The notes under the pieces were generated by a model. It saw only the letters and a list, made by a program, of their open reading frames with translations. It ran no database searches and had not been told where the DNA came from. Positions 21,862 to 31,511 of a DNA stretch of 64,000 nt are shown piece by piece. Both the position numbers and the translations under genes were made by a program. The DNA is from Siphonodentalium dalli (lineage: Eukaryota > Mollusca > Scaphopoda > Gadilida > Siphonodentaliidae). The first letter of the stretch is position 1; each line of letters opens with the position of its first letter. The stretch is taken from NCBI GenBank assembly GCA_032622095.1, contig CP136062.1, forward strand, positions 136,721,351 through 136,785,350, read 5' to 3'.

Positions 21862-23742
21862 TCTTATATTTATAAACATTTTTCCTTTTTCTTATTCTAT
21901 AAACTCAGCTGCATTATCTGAAATATGTCTGCAGTTTGGATAGTATACCATGGAGCTCTGTACATAAATTAACCCAATTCTATATTAGAATTATTGATCG
22001 ATTAGTCTGTGGCCGCGCATTTAAAAGACACACCAATTTATTCTATCTATCGCTTTTAGTCATCTCAACAAGATGTGACGTTGGTTCGTGTTGTGGTGTG
22101 TTTTATTGGGATATGAAACGCATAACCCAATTGGTCATTGACCAATCACCAAACAGGATTTAGTAAATATATTGTCAAAATGTAACGGTGCTGCCTTCTT
22201 ACTGGTATAAGGGCACCATTTTCCAACCTCAATAAACTTTGATAATATTGTTTGCTTATTTCAGTATTTCAAGTTGGTTGTTTAGTGCCGAGGCAGTATG
22301 TAATCTTGAAATATTATTGTAGAAAACTAAACACACATGACATCTGAACTAAGAGAAAAATATAAAACATTCAGTTGGACCATACCTAAAATTGTCATTT
22401 AAAAAAATAAAAATAAGACTCTTATTTGGACCGAATAATAAATCAACAATAAACATATGACAATTAAGGTAATATGATACCTATAATCAACCAATAATTA
22501 ATAACGATTTATGCTGTCTATCAGTAAACATTGGTGAAATAATTATGATCTGAAAATAAATGGTGCTTTGGCATGTTTTTCGATATGAGAACATACTATA
22601 TAGTACCGTCGATTGGTTTCTAATGAGTCATTTCATCCAAAAATCTAATTTTACAGTGAGTGACTAGTGATCCCGTCGACAACATCTACCATTACCATTG
22701 GAAGATAATCGTTTTTATCACATTGTTATAAAAGTTAAATTCTCATATTCTTATCTCTCCTGGTTGATGAGAAAAAACAACATTTTAGAAGTAAAATTTA
22801 CTGAGACGTGCAATATGACATTTTGATTTTGAAGATTTCCGCGGGTTCAATTAGTCCTTGTCACACAGAATTAAAAAGAAACTCCCTCCAGCCTATCTTC
22901 AATCCTCAAAGCAATCCAATTCCAGAATTATTCTATCAGGAATGGTTTCGAAAATATGACATTTCAACATTTTAGAATTAACGATAAAATTTTGCAGGAA
23001 ACATTGATACGACTTTTTAGAACACAATTTTTCCTAAAAGTATGGCATTTATACTTTAAAAATTGACAAATGATCGAAAGGGTCTTATTTAATTGAACCC
23101 GTAGATTCTAAAAATTCAAAAACATTTTTGATACAACATTTTAGAAGCCCACCATGATGTAAACTTGTTGGCAATATTAAGAAATGACTATGTGTTGGTA
23201 GAATAACAGGAACTGGAACAAACCACTGACTCAAAACTCATCCTAAGCCTTTGTTTACCGTTTACATGCGACACATATTTGAAAGATTTGAATTCCAAAA
23301 GAATTGTTTTACTGTATATTCTTCTTGGATGATAGATTAGTATTATTCATCATGCATTTTATTACATGTATATGTTTAGCTTAAAAAGCTATTTTTTAAT
23401 TTTTGTCTGTTTTCATTTTTTTTTCCAGTTGCTATCAGCATTTAAAACACTTGCATTTGTATTTATTCGTAAGGTATGTTGATATGGTACATTTACCAAA
23501 ACAGATTTTATATTTTGAGACATCCTTACCAGCCTTACCAGACCATATATGCAACAATTCTATTAATCTGTTAATGATACTATGTTATATAACATAAATA
23601 AAAATGTTAGTATTGAAAAAACTTTTGTATAGGCCTGTTTTATCCCAACCAATATGATCATAGTCAATTTATTAAGATTAACACTTCCCAGGGTAATTAA
23701 TTCAATGGTTATTAAAATATCGACATGTGACCTTCACCTTCA
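21862..23742. other. Gene-free AT-rich DNA
   Basis: No gene, RNA or element boundary was recognised. A short dyad (ACCCAATTGGTCATTGACCAATCACC) lies near 22125. Confidence 0.4.
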
Positions 23743-23799
23743 GTGAAGTACATTATTGAGGAACAGATAACTAAGAAATATATTCCAAGCCTTATTTTG

Positions 23800-23912
23800 T
23801 TCGACTTTGTAAGGTTTCCTGTCAAAAGTTCAAAAAGTTCCAAGGTTTTGTACTGGTGGAATATGAGTTCTATGGGCGTTAGCCATAGTAGAATTTCATG
23901 GCATGATCTATT
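23800..23912 (+). repeat. Dispersed segment shared with 39690-39785 (possible coding relic)
   Basis: TTCAAAAAGTTCCAAGGTTT through TTCATGGCATGATCTA recurs at about 39697-39783. In the same reading frame both copies keep a pattern KSS.VL.WWN, then S.SR, then WHDL. The shared frame hints at an old protein-coding unit of a repeat, but I do not recognise the protein. Confidence 0.4.
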
Positions 23913-24479
23913 CGCTCTGGTGAAATGGTCAAAATATAATTCAAAGCTTTTGCAATTCTAAATAAGTGGTCTGATGAAGAAAACGGTCGTTAGGACATGC
24001 TCAATGCACTATAGATGTTTGTCGTAAGTGTCTATTAGGACTGTAATACTTTATTAGTTCTAGACATTCAAGGAATTACGACATTAGACATCAGCTCTCC
24101 AGAGAGAAGGCAATGTCCTGGTGAAACACCCAAGAATTATTCTTGTATATCAAAAGGCTTGCCATCTTCCCAATCCCGAAACAAACCGTAGAAAGCTTAA
24201 ATCGTGACTGAACTACACAAATGATATAAACGCTCTTTATTATGTCCATATCAGGAAAACAGTAACAGATAATGCTCTTTATGTTTACAATATCCGGCTC
24301 TAAACAAAAGCCAAGTTCTGTAACGTTTTTTGCTTTTGTTTAACACAACAAATGAAAAACATTTGATAATAACATACTGTTTATGCCATATTTCTGATTG
24401 GTATAAGAACAAGGTCTGTCTATATTTGACTTTTCTTTCTGTTTATGGCGGTTTTTGACGGAGGTGAATATTTTAACAG

Positions 24480-24880
24480 CATACCCACCGTCAACGCCGC
24501 CCGTATCTTTAACTTACGATACAGTTAAAATGAGATACATCTTCACCGCAAATAGTTGGTCACCCCTAAACAAATATAACTGAGAAAAATGAAAATATCC
24601 CACGTCAAGAAGGCCAATAACTCCGCCAAAAAAAGTCTGACCTAACATTAAAATCACAGGTTCCCATGGTGGTTGAACTTGATGTCTGTGCCAAGTTTCA
24701 CGGAAAATGATTAAAAAACGACTGAGAAAAACTCCGGACAAATTTGTGTCCATGGACACATGGACGGATAGACAAGCCGATTCCAGATACTGATACCCCC
24801 AACAACTTTGTATAATTATCTCTAAATTTAATTGGAACGACACAAGCATGTTTTACCATGGACACTGTTTCCAATAAAGC
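24480..24880. repeat. Probable interspersed repeat, unclassified
   Basis: The stretch contains GATGTCTGTGCCAAGTTTCA and an oligo-A interrupted tail region (ACTGAGAAAAACTCCGGAC). This wording is typical of dispersed mollusc repeats, but no ends or second copy were found in this window. Minus-strand frames here (24514-24982) have no motif. Confidence 0.3.
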
Positions 24881-24887
24881 TATTTGA

Positions 24888-26772
24888 TTTGATTTGATGT
24901 GACGAGTGTTGTTATGTTGTGTTGCGAATACCCTAGCTGGACTGATAATTTCGGCCAACATATCGAAAAAAAAAATTCGCAAAACATTTATTGCACTAGG
25001 AGACTTATATAAACCTAATTCGTGCTCTCCAACTTACAAAATTTCGCCCTTTTTTTAGCTGAAATTTTATTTCACGTTCGATATTCATTCGATATTCAGA
25101 TATTCATTCGAGATACGCGTGAAGTCAGTTCGACGTTCGATATTCGGCACTTAGAAATTTTAAACAAAATTAATTTTCGTTTTATGCATGATGGGCCAAT
25201 AACATACTGTGCTCTCCCACTGAAACTTCGTCCGAAATTCGGCGCTCTTCCTGTTTTCCAGGCCATAGCTGAACTTACAATTTCCTGTTTTCCGGGCCAT
25301 AGCTGGACTTACAATTTATACTTACACGACATATAGCTGTAAGGGCGCAGGCTGTATTGACGGGCCGATTGAGCTGAAATTTGATAATTATAGTCACTCC
25401 CATATGAGAACTGCACATCCCAATATACAAGTCCAGACCATGGTCAGCGTCATGCGTTTTGAATATCGAATACCATCCTGTTCTCTCGAAAACAAGCACA
25501 TTATCTGCTAATAATACAACTTATTTTAGGTAGATTATCTGCTTAGATTAACATTTTGAGTCGATAATGTGCTGAAAATTAAATCATTTTAGTCATATTA
25601 TCGACTCATTAATACCATAGTCGGCTAACATATCAAAACGCATGACGCAGACCATGTCTGGACTTGTAGGTTGGCATGTTCAGTTATCATATGGGAGTTA
25701 CTATATAATTATCACAGCTATATGTCGCGTAAGTATACACATTTTCTAAGACCAGCTATGAATGAATTTCGCACGAAGTTTCCAATATATCCTCGCAGAA
25801 TTACGCACATAATCGACCTATATTATGAAATAGGTACGATAAGGTGATTATCTGATGTTTTGTGGCGCGGGTTACAGTGATAACACCCGTTAAAGAGCGT
25901 ACGCACGAAAAGTCATGAGTTGGCTAATTTGTATAATTCTCTCCACACAATCTACTTAGAATCGCCTTATTATGAGTCCGTATTGTGACTAGAATGTTCT
26001 TATTATCAGCACATTATCGACACAATAAGAGGCGATTCTCAGCATATTATCTACCTAAAACAAGTTCTATTTAAGCAGATAATGTGCTGCTTTTTGAGAG
26101 GACAGGCTGGAATCTCGAATAAATATCTGTATATCGAATGCATATCGAACGTGAAATAAATTTCAGCTAAAAAAAGTTGAAAATTTGTGAATTGAGGTCT
26201 ATAATAGTCTCCGAGTGCAATGAATATTTTTTGATGTTAGCCGAAATTTTCAGTATAGCTATGGTATTGGCAAAATATCCTTGCGAAAATACGCACATAA
26301 TCGACCTATATATAATCTGAAATAGGTACATAATGCGGGCCACCGTGAAAAAACCGTTAAAGAGCGTACACCTGAAAAGTCTTAGAATCGCCTTATTATG
26401 AGTCGGTAATGTGACCAGAATGTTCTTATAATCAGCACATTATCGACTCAAAAAGAGGCTATTCCAAGTATATTATCTATCTAAATCAAGTTCTATTTAA
26501 TCAGTTAATGTGCTGGTTTTCGAGAGAACAGGCTGTTCGTTTTATGGCGCGGGCCACAGTGAAAAAACAAATAAAGAGCGTACACCTGAAATGGCGTGAG
26601 TATGGGTTATTTGTGTCATTGTCCACACATAATTTGCTTAGAATCGCTTCATTATGAGTTGACAATGTGACTAAAACCCTCTCATTTTCAGCACATTATC
26701 GACTAAAAATGATCAGATTTTAAGCAGATTATCTACCTAAGACAAGTACTATTATTAGAAGATACTGTGCTT
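24888..26772. repeat. Left block of the dyad-module repeat system
   Basis: The block contains four copies of an ~80-bp module that begins AGCACATTATC and ends GATAATGTGCT (25495-25573, 26008-26088, 26434-26514, 26690-26771). Three have one orientation; the first is inverted. It also holds three copies of GCGCGGG..ACAGTGA followed by TAAAGAGCGTAC. A ~488-bp tandem period is visible (CGCACATAATCGACCTATAT at 25803 and 26291). The first part (24888-25560) has the opposite orientation to the rest, so the block has a palindrome centre near 25590. No protein is evident. Confidence 0.7.
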
Positions 26773-26799
26773 GTTTTCGGGAGAACAGGCTGGTTATAT

Positions 26800-26930
26800 A
26801 AAAGCACTCTTTATACTATAGCGACCACAAGGAGGAATGCTCCCACAAAATAACGCTCTTTTTCTGACGACCGAGAACCACATGCCAGGAAGCTCTGATA
26901 AATTAACGCTCTTTATGCGACAACGACCGC
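26800..26930. repeat. Cluster of ACGCTCTTTA motifs
   Basis: CACTCTTTATAC, ACGCTCTTTTTC and ACGCTCTTTATG occur at about 26805, 26864 and 26910, each near CGAC motifs. The inverse word TAAAGAGCGT marks every copy of the larger repeat block. Isolated copies also lie at 24229 and 31584. Confidence 0.45.
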
Positions 26931-27097
26931 ATGATATTCTGTTCCAGCGAGTCAGTCTTCCATAGACTCGCGTGTTCGATTCGCTCTCGAATTTCTAAGT
27001 ATTCATTCAATTACAATTTCGCTTGTTCTATCTCATATAATTGCCACTTGATCATTTCTGTTGTTTTCACTCTATATTATAATATATAAATTCCACA

Positions 27098-27101
27098 ATG
27101 G
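27098..27101 (+). pseudogene. Interrupted start of the zinc-motif TE-like gene
   Basis: ATG at 27098-27100 is followed by GTTAA, and the MITE begins at that TTAA. Reading from the ATG and resuming at the second TTAA (27502-27505) keeps the frame: Met-Val-Asn-Arg, then CPIPICKRPLEEGE. The start of this gene was therefore split by the insertion. Confidence 0.6.
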
Positions 27102-27505
27102 TTAAAGGTACTCAATCCGTAAAGAGGGTCCCCATCTCAACAGATTCCAACAACAACAATCCGATCAGAGGGTCCTATATTACTATTTCTTTGGCTTTGG
27201 GGGTAAAAAATATTTGATTCCAGTCGAGGAACCCATCAAACAAAGCTCAGAGTAATTAGATATTGATTTTTGAAATGTGTTAATTGCTCGAGATGAGTAC
27301 TAATAACTGCCGTCAATTTGGTAACCTGCTCGAGATTTTACGCCAAAACTCTATTCAAACAGACAAGGATGGATAACTCTAAAATCGATATCTAACAAAT
27401 CTGAGCTTTGATGGGTGACTTTCTCGACTCGAATCAAATATTTTTGACCCCCGAAGCCATTGAAATAGTAATTGAGAGGAGTTTTATCGGATTGAGTACC
27501 TTTAA
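27102..27505. mobile_element. TTAA-flanked MITE (family M4) inserted after a start codon
   Basis: TTAA flanks both ends (27102-27105 and 27502-27505). The TIRs start AGGTACTCAATCCG and are exact for 14 bp. A longer inner inverted repeat pairs GGCTTTGGGGGTAAAAAATA with TATTTTTGACCCCCGAAGCC. Partial relatives of this family lie at 13867-14005 and 49757-49862. No protein is encoded; the apparent N-terminus of the frame opening at 27408 is MITE sequence. Confidence 0.8.
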
Positions 27506-27665
27506 TCGGTGTCCTATACCTATTTGTAAGAGGCCACTTGAGGAGGGCGAGGTTGTCACGCTGACAGCAAAATGTGCCGTAGGGTTGGTCACTTTAGCGG
27601 TCTCGAAAGGCAGTATTGTTCATGGTAAGTGTCGACGCCTGTATACACGGAGGTTAATAGAATAG
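27506..27665 (+). pseudogene. Zinc-motif TE-like gene, segment 1 (C..C ... H..C)
   Basis: After the MITE the frame reads RCPIPICKRPLEEGEVVTLT, followed by residues ending VHGKCRRLYTRR and a stop at 27663-27665. The CPIPIC and VHGKC spacing suggests a Cys/His metal-binding module. I know this arrangement (C..C ... VH..CR..YT) from large, multicopy hypothetical proteins in cnidarian and mollusc genomes, which are thought to be TE-derived. I cannot assign a transposon superfamily. The next segment is in another frame. Confidence 0.55.
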
Positions 27666-27735
27666 CCTCTCCAAATAAAGTCTCATCGCTGTACGTTGCG
27701 TTGCGTTCCGGGGTAGGGATTTTGACTTCAAATAA

Positions 27736-28083
27736 CAATGTCTGTTTTGCGGAAGGTCCATTGTAGAACTGAAACGACGAGAACGATTTGGCGAAATATA
27801 CCCCGTGAGAACATTAGCCTTCCAAGAAGAAGTTTCCGGTAAATGTAAAGAGCGCGATGATGCTTGGGGTAGAGAGATTTTGACGATAATACAGTTTTCT
27901 CGAGATTTGCATGCTTATGGTGCAGTATACCATCAGACTTGCAGTGCGACATTGATAGAACGTGGAAACCTCTACCCACACTACTACGTGTACAAAAAAG
28001 ATAAGGGTCGACAAAAGAATATTACTAGGGAGAACGCGTTCATGTCAGTGGTAGACTCGTTCAGAGCAAATGACAATGAATAG
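27736..28083 (+). pseudogene. Zinc-motif TE-like gene, segment 2
   Basis: A frame shifted by one relative to segment 1 begins QCLFCGRSIVELKRRERFGE just after an in-frame TAA (27733-27735). It continues to AYGAVYHQTCSATLIERGNL and ENAFMSVVDSF, then a TAG at 28081-28083. CLFC and YHQTC form a second Cys/His pair. Coding-like sequence continues for about 75 bp in a third frame (TELRKWGYYFALQV) up to the TIR element at 28161. The stop and two frameshifts show that the copy is dead. Confidence 0.55.
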
Positions 28084-28519
28084 GTTTCAATTGGCGACTG
28101 AGTTGAGAAAATGGGGATACTACTTCGCGTTACAAGTGACGAGCTGTTCACAACAAAACACAGTGGTCCGAATCGGCATCTCCAGTTTAGACCTAGTTTA
28201 AACTACCAGTTTAAACTGGGTTTTAGTAGTAAAACCAAGTTTACTCCACCATTGGGACGACATAGATTTGGTCGATTGCGTTACCTATGGGCCACAATTG
28301 TTCAATTGCAAGGACAAGAGGAGTGGTCTGTCTGTTTATCATGGCTACATATCAATGCATTGTCCGGTCACGCGACCGGTTGCCGCTATCTAATCTCCTA
28401 ATTAGGCGAATAACCCGTGCGCTTTGAGAAATCACGACGAATGCACGGTCTGTTGTGAAGCGGTTTGATATTATCTAATACCATGGACGAACATGACTTT
28501 TGGAACTAAAAAATATCTC

Positions 28520-29190
28520 TTGACGGCATGGGTGTGGGCCCGCCCCAAATACCCGTAGAAATACTACCACCCCTCCACCAGGAGTGGGTGGCCCGACAAA
28601 AATACACCATATAACACCCTCACCCGAGGTACGGGATACGCCCAATTACCCAACAGAAACACCACAACCCTCACTCCGGGGGGGGGGGGGGTGAAAATGG
28701 AGTAAGGACCATTTTCGAGAACGGTAAGGCCAATTTGATGGTATGTGAGGGTGGCCCGCCCCAAATAAACCCTAGAAAACCCACACCCCTCACACCCGGG
28801 CGGGGGGGGGGGGGGTATACCAAATGGGATATGTACCATGTTTGAGAACGGAAATGATTTCGGCCAATATGACGACAGGTTGGTGGTCCGCTCCAGATAT
28901 CCCCTAGAAACACCCCCACCCTCATTCCTGGAGGATACCACCCCGCTGGGATGAAATTGGGGTATGGACCATTGTATACATTATTCGCAAAATAAATGTC
29001 TCTGTCGGTCGATTTTACGGCAAGTGTGGGTGGCCCGCCCCAAATACCTCATAGAAACACCCCCACCCCTCACCCGGGTGTCGGAATGGAGTATGAACCG
29101 TTTTCGAGAACGGCCAGTATTTCGGCCAATTTGACGGCATTGGTGGGTGGCCCGCCCTCAAATAGCCCTCTTTAGAAACACCTCCACCCC
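28520..29190. repeat. Minisatellite array, forward half (~97-148-bp units)
   Basis: Units share GTGGCCCGCCCCAAATA, TAGAAACACCCCCACCC and ATTTCGGCCAATTTGACGGCA. The TAGAAA landmark occurs near 28555, 28652, 28773, 28904, 29052 and 29172. Poly-G runs near 28679-28691 and 28800-28815 interrupt it. Proline-rich frames through the array come from the repeats. Confidence 0.75.
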
Positions 29191-29224
29191 ACCCTCACCA
29201 CGGATGGTGCCACCGAGCGGGTGA

Positions 29225-29925
29225 AAATGGGGTATGGACCCCGGGGTGCGGGTTGGGGGGTTTCTATGGGGAGGGGGCGTTCTCGAAATTGTTCCATAAC
29301 CCATTTTGACCCCCCCACTCGGGGTGGTACCCCTGGGTGAGGGTGTTTCTAGGGGGTATTTGGGCGGGCCACCCACACATTTTTGCAAATAAGGAATAAA
29401 ATGGTCCATACCCCATTTTCACCCTCATCGGGGTGGTACCCCCAGGGATGAAGGTGGGTGTTTCTATGGGGTATTTGGGGCGGGCTACACACTCTTGTCG
29501 TCAAATTGACCGAAATCCTAACCGTTCTCGAAATTGGTCCATATCCCATTTTCAGCCCTAGGTGGTTCCCCGGGTTGAGGGGTGTGCTGTTTCTATGGGG
29601 CATTTGGGCGGGCCATCCACCCATGCCGTCAAATTGGCCGAAATCCTTATCGGTCTCGAAAATGGTCCATATCCCATGTGCACTCCGTCGGTGGTACCCC
29701 CCGGATGTGGGGGTGTTTCTATGGGTTATTTGGGGGCGGGCTACTCACCCAACACCCACCCATACCATCAAATTGGCCGAAATCCTTAGTTCTCGAAAAT
29801 ATTCCATACTCCATTCCCCCCTCCGTGTGGTACCCCCCCCCCCCCCGATGAGGGCTGGGGTTTTTCTAGTGGGTATACATACGATGGGCCACCAACCCAT
29901 GCCGTCAAATTGACCGAAAGAGACA
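29225..29925. repeat. Minisatellite array, inverted half
   Basis: The same unit appears reversed: GCCGTCAAATTGGCCGAAAT, then TCTCGAAAATGGTCCATA, then TTTCTATGGGGTATTTGGG. The TTTCT landmark occurs at 29346, 29461, 29590, 29716 and 29873. The switch from the forward half is near 29200-29240. Open frames of up to 151 codons here reflect repeat periodicity, not genes. Confidence 0.75.
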
Positions 29926-30269
29926 TTTTTGATTATGAGGAATCAGTTCCAAAAGTCATGTTCGTGTCTAACGTGTCAAACTGATCAGTCCGATCCCTCC
30001 ATGCTCTCAGTCGCCAAAGCGACCTCCAAACGAGCAAATTGCAAAACAAACTATATAGCAAGCAATCATCCATCATACTGGCATATGTTTTGTGACAAGT
30101 TATCTCACGAGTACCGACATCGCCTCCCCGAATTCCTGTATGTACATAAACTGCAAATGGATATTGAGTGAAAAACGCCCGAGTATAAACGCCTCCCCCA
30201 ACTAAAAAAAACACTCCCATATACGCGAAAAACAACATCAATACTGGGCGAAAAAATCGACCGAATAAT
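29926..30269. other. Unique spacer within the TIR element
   Basis: No homology was recognised. Frames at 29929-30241 on both strands lack motifs. Confidence 0.35.
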
Positions 30270-30700
30270 AAAACCCACCAAACTAGGTTTTAGTAAAACC
30301 TGGGGTAGGGTGGTTTAACTTTGAAGTTTTTTCAAAGTATATTTAAAGGTATATTTTCGAGACGAGACGTATGGTACGTATAAATCATTTATACCTAAGC
30401 TTATACTGATGATTATATAGCCAATTCACCACAAACAATTAGTAATATTACCATAACTTTGTCACGTCAATAAAACCTAGTTTCAATTGAGATCGAATTC
30501 CACAAACTAAAACTGAGTTTATCACAAAACTGGGTTTAACTACACTAAAACCCAGTTTTACTCCTGTAAAACCTGGTTTTACTACAGTAAAAACCTGGTT
30601 TTACTACAGTAAAACCAAGTTTTACTCCTACTTAAACCTAGTTTAAACTGGAGTTAAACCTGGTCTAGAACAAAACCTAGTCTAAACCAGAGATGCCGAT
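30270..30700. repeat. AAACCTGGTTTTACT subterminal repeats
   Basis: Variants of AAAACC(T/C)(A/G)GTTTTAGTAAA recur through this stretch, densest at 30535-30680, with a period of about 20-27 bp. Each is a near palindrome. Shorter relatives lie at 28195-28250 and at 38785-38840. Confidence 0.6.
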
Positions 30701-31106
30701 TCGGACCACTGAGTTAGTTTAGGTTAATAAACCATTTTGGCGTGTGATATCGACTTTGCTGAAGTGAACGGAAAACCAAAGTTGTCACTTGCAGAACGAC
30801 GGCGATTCTGATAAAAAAAAATGGACGAGCAAGAGAAACTGAGAGTAATAGAAATAGCTGCCTGATCAAGAATGACATTAAAGCTATAGATACCTCTAAG
30901 GACATATAGCCACGAGCAACAGATATGAGTTCTCGCCCAGCCAGATCTAGGTTTTTCATGATACTCTCAGCGTCCTGGGTTTTCCTGCTCATTTTCAGAA
31001 GTTCAGAGATTTAAAAAGAGTGTTGTGTTGCTGATGATATAGACATTCCTGGGTATTCTCGGGGGCAGTTTGTTCAATTTGTTCAATTTCGCGGACTTGG
31101 AAAATT

Positions 31107-31511
31107 TCAGCTTGTTTCAGTGGGGTGAATTTTTATACCGACAACGTCGACCATAATATAAGAACACTTTATGGACATAACACTGTTCATGGGATGTGCA
31201 TAATTGCCGTTGTGTCTCGTAGCAGTAAGGTTGATAGAGCTACTCCACGAGTGAACGTAACCAAGGAGGATATTTTGTATGCAGCCAGAATCAACATACA
31301 AACATTAAGCCCATCACAATCACCCTGCTTAAAATATGAAGAACTGTGTTCAACAAGAATATGCCAAAATGACCAATTTTGGTTTGTTATGGAAAAGGAC
31401 TTGGCTGCTGCGTTGTCGATGTTGGTCTCCTCTCCACACATTGTTAACGGCAGACATTTCCAATTGGACATGGATGCCTTGCTAGATTCTGAATGTCGTG
31501 AAGCAGTTTAA
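31107..31511 (+). pseudogene. Zinc-motif TE-like gene, segment 3 (TDNVDHN block)
   Basis: The frame reads VNFYTDNVDHNIRTLYGHNT, then VHGMCIIAVVSRSSK, and runs to a TAA at 31509-31511. A (A/T)DN.DHN..TL.G...HGM.II block is the signature I recall for the central region of the same hypothetical family as segments 1 and 2. The ~3-kb gap from segment 2 is largely the TIR element at 28161-30711. About 25 codons of similar composition follow the stop. Biochemical function is unknown. Confidence 0.5.

Larger units (their letters stand above)
28161..30711. mobile_element. 2.55-kb TIR element with opposing minisatellites, inside the zinc-motif gene
   Basis: The left end CAGTGGTCCGAATCGGCATC is repeated inverted at the right end (GATGCCGATTCGGACCACTG, ending 30711). 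Inside each terminus come AAACCTAGTTT-type subterminal repeats (28195-28250 and 30270-30700). The middle is a head-to-head pair of minisatellite arrays (28520-29925). No clear target duplication was found (left flank ACAAAACA, right flank AGTTAGTT). No transposase is seen. The CAG...CTG termini are compatible with a hAT or related superfamily, but this is unproven. Confidence 0.75.

Noticed and set aside
26950..26990. tRNA-like GTTCGATTC box
   Set aside because: No matching A box, acceptor stem or cloverleaf could be drawn around it.
28564..29913. Overlapping proline/glycine-rich open frames of up to 151 codons
   Set aside because: They run through a GC-rich minisatellite on both strands in several frames, so they come from repeat periodicity.
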